Positions 35,550 to 46,719 of a stretch of 64,000 nt of DNA are shown here, piece by piece. The DNA comes from Psoroptes ovis (Eukaryota > Arthropoda > Arachnida > Sarcoptiformes > Psoroptidae). Numbering within the stretch: the stretch's first letter is position 1; each line of letters starts with the position of its first letter. The notes under the pieces were generated by a model. That model was not told the DNA's origin. It saw only the letters and a list, made by a program, of their open reading frames with translations, and did no database searches. Position numbers and translations under genes: made by a program. Where the stretch lies: contig PQWQ01000010.1 in NCBI GenBank assembly GCA_002943765.1, positions 498,501 through 562,500 of the forward strand. Reading direction: 5' to 3'.

Positions 35550-36656
35550 ATGAATACATTAAATGAATATTGGCAAGTATTCAATACATCATTATATTAT
35601 TCATATCGTGTTTATCCGCAAAAATTTTCGCTACAATACGAAGAATTTGATTTAAAATGGAAAAATTATCCATATTTATTGCTGTATACTTATTGGAAAT
35701 TATTTTCAAATAATAATTTTTATATAAATGAAACCATAATGCTTATATTGACTGCATATTTACTATCGATGATTAGATCAATGGTTATTAATCGATTTAT
35801 CAAAACATTTCTATATGAAAAACATAATGCCATACTATCAAAAGATTTGGAAAAATTTTCCATAAATTTTTGGAATTTAATCGTTTATGTTATAAATGTA
35901 TTGATTTCTGGCCATATTATTTATGAAGAAAATTTATTTCAAAATTTAAATTTATTATATTCAAATTGGTATTCACCCAACAGTAGTATTAATGATGTCA
36001 GTGATCAACATCAATCATATATTACTAGATCATCAACAATATCACCGATGGTAAAATTATTATATTTAATCGATATAGCTAATTATACGCTTGGTACAAT
36101 CATCATATTATTTCATGATAAAAAATGGGATCGTGATTCAAAATTATTGGTCATACATCATGTGATTGCAAGTGTACTGTTAATATCAGCATATATTATT
36201 AATCTACAAAATGTTGGTTTAGTGATTGTATTTCTTATGGAGCTATGTGAAATTTTCTATTTTATACGTTGTATTTCACGTTTACAATTCAAATTGGTGC
36301 TTAAACATTTGAATCTATTACGATTGATTGGTTTCACATTGTTATTTGTATCATGGATGATTAATCGTTTATATTTGTTTCCATTGCTCATATTGAAATC
36401 GATTGTTGAATTCGGTGTATCATCGATTTGTTTAGAATCTAATCTATCATCAATATTAATATTTCTTTATCATCAATTGTTGATATTATTTATTTTCAAT
36501 ATTTATTGGGCATTCGTACTGTTCAATATTATTCGATGTATCTATAAAAATGGCCTATATAATCTTGAATATGTACGAGAATATGATTATGAAGATCAAT
36601 TGCTTGAAGCGCAAGGTGGTTCAACATTGGCCAAAACAGATAAAAAACAAAATTGA
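35550..36656 (+). CDS. Ceramide-synthase-like TLC-domain membrane protein, paralog 2
   Basis: The second of a tandem pair. The start at 35550 is chosen because it sits in a good CAAAATG context and aligns with the start of paralog 1; the upstream ATG at 35499 would add 17 Asn/Tyr/Cys-rich residues. This gives 368 aa. It shares the TLC landmarks LYLIDIANYTLG, DRDSKLLVIHH (HH at 203-204), FLMELCEIFYF, RLIGF, MINRLYLFP and NIYWAFVLFNI, which match CerS signatures such as RLxxFP and a late YW/HW..L. As in paralog 1, the HDxxD of the Lag1 motif is replaced, here by MExxE (E231, E234). An extra 20-residue Ser-rich loop is present at about 141-163, and the C-terminal tail is hydrophilic and acidic then Lys-rich. 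No KKxx ER-retrieval signal is seen. An AATAAA lies at 36708. Confidence 0.77.
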   Translation: MNTLNEYWQVFNTSLYYSYRVYPQKFSLQYEEFDLKWKNYPYLLLYTYWKLFSNNNFYINETIMLILTAYLLSMIRSMVINRFIKTFLYEKHNAILSKDLEKFSINFWNLIVYVINVLISGHIIYEENLFQNLNLLYSNWYSPNSSINDVSDQHQSYITRSSTISPMVKLLYLIDIANYTLGTIIILFHDKKWDRDSKLLVIHHVIASVLLISAYIINLQNVGLVIVFLMELCEIFYFIRCISRLQFKLVLKHLNLLRLIGFTLLFVSWMINRLYLFPLLILKSIVEFGVSSICLESNLSSILIFLYHQLLILFIFNIYWAFVLFNIIRCIYKNGLYNLEYVREYDYEDQLLEAQGGSTLAKTDKKQN

Positions 36657-36936
36657 TTTAGTAGAATTTCCTATTTATTATAAATCAATTATTATTCATT
36701 TTTTGTAAATAAAATTTAAATTTTTTATTTTTGAAATATTAAATATTTCATTGTCATTATTTCAATTCAAAAATTGATTCCACTAATCAAAATTCATTGG
36801 AAATGAAAGGTTTCGAAATAATTTTTTTTTTAATGCAAAAGTGAATGGCCAATTAACATTGGCAAAAAAAAAAAACGCTAAAAATTAGACCGAAACAAAC
36901 ACATGAATCATGACGTGCATAGACATACATATTTTA

Positions 36937-37018
36937 TTAGATTGTCTTAAAAGTTCATTCCGCTAAATCCCCATAGAGTTGTTTATGAAAATCGGCCAGA
37001 ACTTTACGGACAACCTAA
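36937..37018 (+). mobile_element. Mariner-type mini-MITE, copy 6
   Basis: An 82-bp element flanked by TA on both sides (36935-36936 and 37019-37020). Ends are TTAGATTGTCTTAAAAGTT and AACTTTACGGACAACCTAA. The core CATTCCGCTAAATCC..GTTG..ATGAAAATCGGCC is close to the family consensus. Confidence 0.85.
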
Positions 37019-37043
37019 TATATGGAAATGTCATTTGAAAATA

Positions 37044-37049
37044 TTTATT
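37044..37049 (-). terminator. Poly(A) signal of the esterase-like gene
   Basis: A minus-strand AATAAA (TTTATT on the plus strand) about 70 bp past the stop at 37120. Confidence 0.5.
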
Positions 37050-37119
37050 TTAAATAATGCAAAAATAATTATTATTTATACATGAAATGAAATCAAATAT
37101 TGATCAATAATTCAAATAT

Positions 37120-39484
37120 TTAATAATTTGAATCATCAAAACGATGTTTGACCGAAACCTGTGCTGGAACATCATGACGATATTGTTCTTTTTCTTCTTC
37201 ATGTTCACGACGTTTTTTCACAATCAATAATATTGCCAATATGATTGCAATTATAATGATGATTATCAGCACACCTAACAATGACCATGTTGCTTGTTGA
37301 TATGATTTATATTCTTGTTGTGGAAAATATGGTGGAAATACGACGGCCGTATCCTGTAGCTTATAAATATAATTATTAATGAAATCAACATACGTCGTAC
37401 GAAAACCTTGTTGATTGTTGGTGGTTTGTTGTGTTAACAGTTGTCCATTTCTGGTGATTATTTGATAATTTGGTGATGCAGCCGAATACAATACATAACG
37501 ACTTTGTCGTGGAAAACCATACAGTATGAATTCACTGATGAAACGACAATATTGTTGAGCTACTGATAATTCAATGCCATTCAAAGCGCTTGGATCATAT
37601 TCGTTTGGCATCAAATAAAATAGATCATTATAATGTGTTGATCCATATGTTTCGATGCTTGCTTGTTGTGTATTTTGTTGTATGACGCCAAATGATTTTT
37701 GTCCTACGTAATCAAATACCAGCATCATGGCTGTCGCTTGTGATGAATGTAAACGAGCTGCATAATCAATTGGACCAACATATAGGAAATCGCCTAACAT
37801 CTAAACAGAGGAAAGATAATTTAAATTAATTGAAAATTGATACAATCGTTTACCTCAGAAAACAATTGATCTAGCTCAAATTGTGTATAGCCAATATTGA
37901 CATTAGAACTAGATGGTACTGAATATGTATTGTAGCCACCGGTATTGATTTGATTATCCAACGTGTATTGACTTTGTATCAATGTCGGATTATTATTCAA
38001 AGTATTTTTCGGAATCGTTAACGAACGTTGTGTACGATTAAAATAACGATATTCGAATGCACTGGCCATTATTAATTCATTTGTATAATATTTTAAATAT
38101 GGTCGAATTAAAAATGCAATTTGTCGTTCAAGATCATTGGTAGCTCTAGGCATACGTGCTGCTTGCAGGTAATATTCTAGGGTACCTTCACGACCAGTCG
38201 TAATGACCAGATATGGTTTTCGATTAAATTGACCATTTTGATACAGATTCAACGGAAAATCTCGCAACAAAGCAGACCCAGATACATTTCGATCGACCAC
38301 TGGACGAAACCAAAATGGTTGACGATTTTGTTCCCAATCACGTTCAGCATTCGTTGCCATTAATTGTCCAAGATCTTGATAACGTAAACATTCAACAATT
38401 TGATCTTCACGATAACCACAGCTAAAACGATAAGCAAAATCGCGCGCTTGTGCCAGCGGATTATCTTGTATTGCCCATGGACTAAATACAGTACCACTGA
38501 TTGATATTGCATTGGCAAAATATTCTTTTTTTAATGGAAAATTATCAAATAAATTACAATCGGCAAAATTGTAATTACGTCGGCAAGGAACTTACGATTA
38601 ACATCAGGATTCAACAGATGAAATGAAACCGAAGCACCACCAGCATCATGACCCATAATTGTAATATTTTGTGGATTTCCACCAAACTTGGCAATATTTT
38701 CATGTATCCATTGCAAAGCTAATGCTTGATCACGAATGCCATTATTGCCTGGACAATTATAATCATCGGTAGATAGGAATCCAAGCACACCAAGACGATA
38801 ATTAATGGTGACTATTATAAAATGATTATTTGCATTCGTTCCCGCTTGTAGCAGAAGATCTGGTTTGTAGAAATCTTTACCACCGAATTGAAATTCACCA
38901 CCATGGATATAAACCAGTACCGGTATCGTATTTGGACGATTATCCTGTCGAAATCAATGGTAAACGTGGACCCAATCAGAATTAAAAAATAAATAAATCC
39001 CCGAGAAAATACATACAACTGGTACATAAATGTTCAAATAAAGACAATCTTCATCTGCTCGAATATTCGCTGCAGCATTCGTGAAACGTTGATAAACTTG
39101 TGGACACATAATTCTTCTCGATCCTGTACAATCCAGTGTTTGTGTCCATTCAGCTGGAAAACGTGGGGGCTGTAGATTTGGACATTGAAATTATCAATAT
39201 TTAGATTGGAAAAATTTGAAATATTTCGAAAAATATACCCGAAAACGATTGACACCGGTCGGTGGAGCACCATATGGAACACTGATAAATTGCAAAAATG
39301 TCAGTCCATTCAAAAATGGACGATTATTACTGAATGATTGTGATGGTTGATATTTCGAACCAAGTACTGGTCCATATTGTGTAAATACAATTGGATTATT
39401 TGCATCAATAAAATTATTGTATTGGGCTGTTGTTTGATCGAACAAATTAATGAATGTAATGCAAATAAATATGAATAAAATCAT
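37120..39484 (-). CDS. Catalytically inactive cholinesterase-like adhesion protein (neuroligin/gliotactin type)
   Basis: Five minus-strand exons with consistent phase (39484-39239, 39169-39017, 38944-38596, 38524-37854, 37800-37120) encode 699 aa. Residues 1-20 are a signal peptide. The alpha/beta-hydrolase core shows GPVLGSK, FLQFISVPYGAPP, EDCLYLNIYVP, the oxyanion-loop-like YIHGGEF, NYRLGVLGFLS, GNNGIRDQALALQWI and a nucleophile elbow reading GHDAG. The catalytic Ser is therefore Asp (about residue 233), so it should not be an active esterase. One transmembrane helix (about 646-667) is followed by KKRR and a 30-residue cytoplasmic tail ending DDSNY. This topology matches cholinesterase-like adhesion molecules such as neuroligins and gliotactin, which act at cell junctions or synapses. 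The tail is much shorter than in either group and lacks a clear PDZ-binding end. The exact subfamily is not assigned. Confidence 0.85.
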
Positions 39485-41520
39485 TATTATTATCTAAAAT
39501 TATTATTTTAAACCAAGAAAATCTGTTGAAAATCAAGAGATGTGATCACATTTATGATCAAAATCAAAATGAATGATTATTTTTTTTTGCCATTAATCGT
39601 ATTTTAATTATTGTCTTGTATATAATATAAGGTTGTCTGGAAAGTTTTAGCCGATTTTTATGAACAACTCTTTTGAATAAGCGGAATGAACTTTTCGGAC
39701 AACCCTAATATTTACATTATTACTTTTCAATTGCAATCAATTACCGCCACTAATTATTATGATGTTTTGCGGCAATAATTTATTGAAAATTGTCGGCATT
39801 TTTCAATCATTATTATCACCATTATCACCATCAAAAAACATTTATTTTGTTTATTTGTTTATTACCTGTAACCATACACTCATACACCATAGGTAACGAT
39901 TATATTTGTTTAATTTTAAAAAACTGTGAACAATATGATATTTGATGTGTGTGTATTTTAACGGAAATCGAAATATGAGCATAGCTTTAACATAGTTTAG
40001 TTTTCACATTATTTTTTAACGGTTTAAAAGGTAACACGCCTTCAAATCCTGGTTACTCTGATTGTTTTCACCAATATTGTTGACTAAATGACTACATGAA
40101 TACCGTTTACATTCGAATAATGCGGAAATAATTTTCGAGTTTATCCATAAATAAATGACAATTTGTCATATATTCACATTGATTCAGTCACTTTTGGAAA
40201 TTTCAAATCGAAATCATAATTGCATTGATTGAATCACAGGGAATTTGAAGAAATTTGTGGATTCAAAATTCTTAAAGTTAGATTTACGATCCAAGCAATC
40301 GTAATATTTGATTTGATTATTTCATTCCGAAAACATCATTAATCATCATTTATTATTATGGCTTCTCGATGATATCATCGAATCAAATTAAATGAAATGA
40401 AAATTATGGCTAATTTTATGGCTATATTTCAATCAAATCATTGCTTCGCTTTTGCTTTGCTTTGAAATTATCATTTATTTGTCATGTATCTTAGGTGATA
40501 ATTATTGGTGTGAAATACGAGAAAAAAAAATTGTGACAAATTTTCCCTATTCAAAATGATCAATGATCATGATTTGGCCAAAATGTAATGAATGATCATT
40601 GTGTTTATTGATTCACCTGTAATCGGTGATCACCATGGCGCGAATTTTAAAAATTTGAATTTTTGAAAAATTCGAATAGTTTAATGCATGGCCACCAGAT
40701 AGCACTGGTGAATTTAAATTCAAATTCAAATTTTGAAATCAAAGATGATCATCAGAGAATATCAAAGACATTATTGATGCTAATGAAACTTTAAATCCAT
40801 CAATTTGTACCAAATAATTCAATGATAATCAGTCGTACAAATAATCAAACAAATGTATTTGTCAAAACATCATTTGCATTGATAAAATCAATGAATAAAT
40901 AATAATGACGATCAAGAATCGATTGATAATGATTGTGTTCATTGTCATTCATTTAAATACATTCAAATGCATTCAAATGAAATTCAATGTCAATTTGATG
41001 ATCATGAAATTTTAAATTCGTGTTAATGAATATAAATTATTTATTCAAAGAAAACATTTCAAAATAATTTGAATTTTCAATTTAAATTGAAATGATTAAC
41101 TGATTTGATGTTTCAATTGAATCGTATTGAATTCAAATTTTTAATGAATTTGTAAACTCTCTTTGAAATTCTGGATCATTTTCAATGGCTTTAAAAAATT
41201 TGATTCAAAATCGTTACAGTCATTAATATTAAAAAGTGTTTTCACATTCGATCATCATCATTGATATTCGTTTGTTATTATTTATTATCATTAAATTCAA
41301 TGATCATTATCATGTTTGATTATTCATTGATGTATTCATTATCAATTTGATGATTTCAACATGAATAAATTGTCACATTTTTTGATTATATTCAATCATC
41401 CATTCATCCTTTATTATCGTTGATTATTAAGATTAACCTTGAGCAATAAAGAGTTTAATAATAACAATTTTTTCGATTAAAGATTGACCAATTTTCCGTT
41501 TCATTATCCATCGAGGTATT
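39485..41520. other. Intergenic region
   Basis: About 2 kb of AT-rich sequence upstream of the minus-strand esterase-like gene. It contains MITE copy 7 and many TTCAAAT-type simple motifs. No coding frame is seen. Confidence 0.5.
39628..39708 (-). mobile_element. Mariner-type mini-MITE, copy 7
   Basis: An 81-bp element flanked by TA on both sides. Ends are TAAGGTTGTCTGGAAAGTT and AACTTTTCGGACAACCCTAA. The core GCGGAATGAACTT on the right shows reverse orientation relative to copy 6. It lies about 140 bp upstream of the esterase-like start codon. Confidence 0.85.
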
Positions 41521-41524
41521 GGGC

Positions 41525-41532
41525 TATAAATA
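41525..41532 (+). promoter_or_regulatory. TATA box
   Basis: TATAAATA stands 50 bp before an ATG at 41575 that opens a short exon, a spacing typical of a TATA promoter with a short leader. Confidence 0.45.
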
Positions 41533-41574
41533 GTAATCAATTTTCAATAATAATCACAATATCAATTGACAATA

Positions 41575-44500
41575 ATGTCACAAGTGTTTGAGAATTTCGA
41601 GCTCGAAGGTATTGAATTGAAATTCATTTCTAATTTTTAGCTATCGTGATTTATTGAATTTAATATATTGAAAAGGCTAAGTTGTAATATTTATATATGT
41701 GCCATGAGATTATTTTTGAAATTGATGAAAATTTCAATTTTGATTGATTGATTGATTAATAGGAATTATTATTTAATAATTAATAATAATAACAATCAAT
41801 CATTTTAAACTATTTAAATTATTTTTATTATTATTCGATGCAATATCATCTGTTGCATTGTTTTGAATTCATTTTAAAATATTTTTTTTAATATTAAATT
41901 TCAAATACCTTTCACCAGCACACACAAAATTATGAAATTTCAATGAAATTAAATTGAAAAATATTAAATGAATTTTCAAAGAAAAATATGTATCCAACCA
42001 AGACATATTTATAATATTTGTGTGAAATTTTCAAATCAAATAAATTGATTGTATTTTTTAATTTAATTCAATGATAAAATACGAACATCTTTTCATTGTT
42101 TCACCGCTTTTTAAACTGCGATTGTCTTTTTTACGATTGACAATCTATTATTGGACATCATGCAGTCATTGTTGAACACAGTTGATTCGTGTTGATATTT
42201 CAAAGGTTTAACTTTGAAAACATTTGAAAACCTTTAATCATCGTCATATTTCAATCATTCATCATTCGTTTTTCGTTATTAAAATTTTCAAATTATCTCA
42301 ATTTGAACATGTAAACGAATGCCACCTCAAGACTACTACGATTGATTGTAGATTTCAATATATTTTTCGATCGATTGAAATGTGCAATAAGCATGGTAGA
42401 AATGAATCAAGCGATGAAATTTTCATCAGAAAATTTCCCCAAAAATTTGTATTATCATAATAATCATATTAAAATTTATTGATATTCAGGAATATGTCAA
42501 GATTTATAAGAAATTTTGTCCATCGATTGCAATGAAGGTGCTTTAAGATATCTCTATTGCATTTGTAATTGAATTAAATTTAGCCGTGTTTTGTTATTTG
42601 AATTTGAATTCAGATTTGAATTTGACTCGCATCGCTTCATTATGAATCAAATCAAAGTATTTTTAAATTGAAATTTTTTCAAAAACAAAAGATCAATTAT
42701 CTCGATGATAATAATGCTTCAGGGGGTTACAAATGTGAACAGATGATTCAATGATTGTTTTTGATTTATTTGTTTCAATGATTATTTGAATTGATTATTT
42801 ATTTGATGATTCACATTGAACAAAAACGTTCACATTGAAGAAAAACGATTCAATGGAACAATACGATTGATAATCAATGATAATGAATGAAATTGTTTCA
42901 TTTAAAAAAACAAAAGTATTCAAAGGGCAATTTTCAATGTAAAAACAAAACTGATCTCCAAAATCAGTTAACCATAATTCATGATTCATTCAAAAAAAAA
43001 AAAATGACCTAAATCAATTATTTGAAAATTATTATACTCGCGATTTTGAATGAGATGGGTGTGCATATTCATGTGCAGCACAACAAACTAAACAATTACA
43101 ATCGCAATTAGCTTGATTTATCATCAAACGAACAAAATAATTTAATTTTAGACAAGCTACGAATACACACGAAGTAAATACACATTAAGACTATACATGT
43201 TTTGCTGTTTGTGCTGGAACAATCATTCGAAATAACGATTGCCGATGGACAAAGATATCATGGGACATTGAATATTTTCAATGTTAAATGGATCATTCCT
43301 TGGAATCGTTTTTGTGAATCACGACAAGATTTGAAATTTAAATCATTGATTTAGTATGTTTTAAATCGATAATTACTATGAAAGAATTCAAAGGTCTTTG
43401 TCCACCCCACACTCGACAGTCGACAATCAATTTAGTTTTTTTTTGACCATTTTTGGCCATTTCTGACCATTTTTTGCCACCGAAATTGATTGATTTATGA
43501 TCAATTTTGTATTTGAAAATCAATCAATCGATGAATCAGTCGAAAATTGAACCATTTCAATGATGTTTCGAGTATTTATTGAATGAAATGATGTGAATTT
43601 TTTTTTTCAAAGTGAAAATTTAACACCTGTATGTTTGATTTTCATTTTTTTTTTTTTTTTACTTTGTATTTTCTATTTTCAAAGTGTAAATGTTTACATT
43701 CACACTCGGCATTTAAACACACTTGCACACACAAATCAATCATCGATTCAATTTACTCTCATTTATTAATTATTATTCCTCATTATTATCGAGCCACATC
43801 ATGCATCGGTGTATGTTAATTATGACCAATATATGTGCGAATAATTTGTGAATAAATTTACCATTTTAAAACAATGAAAAACTTATCAAAATAATCGATG
43901 AGTAAATCATCGGAAATATGTTGAAACAAAATCAAAATATTCATATTTAAAATATGTTTATTCATATTCATATTTGAAAATTATTTATTCATCATTGTTT
44001 TGCTCAAATTATTCATTCGGTGATAACATTTTACTGATAATATTTTCAAAGATGATCAATCAATGATCAATCACATCGATTGGCCATTATCAGATATAAC
44101 AATCACACACATTGTTAGACAATGTCTATGCCAGAAATCGTCTTTAAAATATGAATTTCTCATATCGAATGATCAATTGAAAAATGACCAAATCATTTGT
44201 TTCCAGCCAAACAAAACAATTTACGAAGCTTTTGATTGATTTGATTTGAAATCGATCCGAAATGAAAATTCAGGTTAAATAAACTTCAATCAATGAATCA
44301 ATGGTTTGTCTACCGACACTCATTTTTTGTGTATTGAAATAATTGAAATTTGAATAATAAACCCACAATCAATAATAAATGTGTTAAATTACTTCTTTGT
44401 TCATCGTCGTTCAAAATAAATAAAAGTGTAAAAATATTTTCCATTCATTCATTTACATTCATTGAAAATCAATCATACAAACTCTTGTCGATTCATCATC

Positions 44501-44920
44501 TATGTATATTGATTGGCAAAATATTGATTGTACGAAGCTGGTTCAATTGCATCGAAATGAATGCAAAAAATCCTATTTTGTCACATGAAAATAGTGAAAT
44601 TTAGTTTTATTTCTTATTGTTTACCCATTCAATTTCAATTGTTTTTTTAGCTTTAAATTTTTAATTTCTCTCTTCTTCGATTATTTTCTTCGTATTTCTC
44701 AGTTTAATTTCTCTTATCTTGATTTAATTTCATTATTTTTCCTCTGATTTTTAACAATGAAGAAATGTATAGAGACATCGATAAACATCAACAGCAACAA
44801 ATGAATGAAGCAAATGAACAGATGCATGAGAAGAGAGCTACGCTACAAATGCGGCTTCAATTTCGAAGCTTAGGCTGTTTGTGTGATAATTTGAAAAATG
44901 AAATTGAAGAAATTGAATGA
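41575..44920 (+). CDS. Tentative two-exon microprotein, 63 aa, coiled-coil-like
   Basis: Exon 1 (41575-41608) encodes MSQVFENFELE and ends at G/GTATTG in phase 1. The next open segment with a compatible acceptor is 44763-44920 (AG at 44761-44762), which in that phase reads EMYRDIDKHQQQQMNEANE and ends NLKNEIEEIE before TGA. The joined product is hydrophilic and helical, with Gln-rich heptad-like spacing and one CLC pair. Support comes from the TATA box 50 bp upstream, matching phase and unbiased composition. Weak points are the 3.15-kb intron, the poor polypyrimidine tract at the acceptor, and the possibility that either exon belongs to a different transcript. No family is recognised. Confidence 0.3.
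41609..44762 (+). other. Putative intron of the microprotein gene
   Basis: About 3.15 kb with no coding frame I can support. Short frames at 42224-42460 and 44350-44604 have chance-like composition. Contains T-rich tracts near 43595 and 43646. Confidence 0.35.
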
Positions 44921-46719
44921 ATGAAATGAATGAATTTACCATCAAATTGTTCAACATTCAATGATCATATCGGATTTTATTTTGTTATGAGAAAACTTGA
45001 AAACTTGCATCCAGCAGAAAAAGACTTTTATTCATTCAGAGAAAATATGAATTAAAATTAAAAGTAAATGAATGATTATGACTGATTGTTGGATACATTT
45101 TAATTTCAAAAATTTTTCTGGTTTCCTTAAATAACAGAAACAAGCGCCAAAAGTGGTAAGTGTTATACATTATTCAGATTATCTATCTATTTGCAGCAAA
45201 TCTTGCTGCTGTTAAATAAAGCATATTTAATTACACATTTATATTATTAATATGATTTTCTCATCTTAAATCCTAAACCAAACACACGAGAAGCTTTGAA
45301 TGAAATTCGTATGAATTACATTGAAACCAATGTACACTAAATACACACAAAAACATTGAATGAAACCATACAAATGACTAAATCAATGAATACTTAAATC
45401 AATCATATTAATTAATTATCATTTCAGATCGATTATTCATTTATTTTTGACCAAAATACGCTTTAAAACACGCTAAATTCAACTCGAAATCAATTTGAAA
45501 TCATTAATCAACGACCAGCAATCGTTGAAACATTAAAAATCGTCAATCGTTAATACATCATCAACGACAAGTGTACAGACATCATGTCCAGCAAATGCAA
45601 TCAAAAGCAATCAACGAAATACACCGTAATACGCGCATCCAATTAAATCGAATCGATGCTTTGAAATGTATTTGAATGAAGAGAAATTTATTTTTGAAAA
45701 TTTTCAAGAAAATCCTTAATTGAAAAAACCAAATAGAAACACAAAGCAAACAAACAAACACAGATAATCCAGTATCAACGATATTCAACGGTGTTAACAG
45801 CGTTCATACATCTTTGATCACCACCATCATCGACAACATCACCATCGACATCGTCCACATGTACATCGTAGAAGTTAAGGTAATCAGATCAGCTAAAAAT
45901 AACGAGATTTTCAAAATTTGAAAATTGAAAATTAAATAATTTTCAAAATTGAAAAATTATTAAATTTAGAAAGTGAAATGTGCAATGAAATGTGTACAAG
46001 AAATGTGAATCGTGAAAATGTGAAATGAACCAATACAGACACAAATACACAGATTTACATTCAAACATATTTATCAGATTATGATCAGTGATCAAATTAA
46101 ATTTCATTTATTCAATTAATGATTGAAAGTTTGTGGAACATCCATCGACTCGATCAATCCGATTTCGGCATGATTCGTTGTGAAATATTTAGAGCAACAA
46201 CGGTGAATTTGATTGAAAAATTTCAATTTTGAAATTGAAAAAAATTGAATTTTCTAATCGATTTGTTTGAAAGTGATTTGTTTTTGAAAGTGAATTGTTT
46301 GATTAATCATCAAACACCAAGCAAACAAACAATATTATTATTAAAATTTAAATACAAATCAATGTGAAAATTTTGACAATTCAAAGTCAAAAGTTTAGTT
46401 TGGGTAAAATTTTAAAATTTGATTTGAAATCAAATTATTAATATTTGTGATTGATGATCGATATGATGATTCGATAGTATTATCATCAGCATTGTCATTG
46501 TTATTATTATCATTGTTTGATACAAACAATGCTTCAAAATGTTGTGATTATTTTGAAATTCCAAAGTTGATTAATTTCAAATGTTCAAATGTCCAATCGT
46601 TCAATTGCTCATCAATCATCAGTCATCATTCGAAATCATCGCCACTAAACACGTAAATAACACAAATTCATATATTCAAGCATTCACGAATGTATTCATA
46701 ATTTTAAATAATTGAAAAA
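44921..46719. other. Upstream region of the large membrane-protein gene
   Basis: About 1.8 kb. A segment ending AGAAGTTAAG/GTAATC near 45880 could be a non-coding first exon of the downstream gene. An acceptor and donor 18 bp apart at about 45138-45155 (AACAG..GTG/GTAAGTG) could mark a micro-exon. Neither can be confirmed by reading. Confidence 0.35.

Larger units (their letters stand above)
36657..37119. other. Convergent 3' region between TLC paralog 2 and the esterase-like gene
   Basis: Two genes face each other here. The plus-strand poly(A) signal is at 36708-36713 and a minus-strand AATAAA lies at 37044-37049. MITE copy 6 sits between them. Confidence 0.6.

Noticed and set aside
40020..40060. 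TTCAAATCCTGG motif resembling a tRNA T-loop
   Set aside because: No acceptor, D or anticodon stem could be paired around it.
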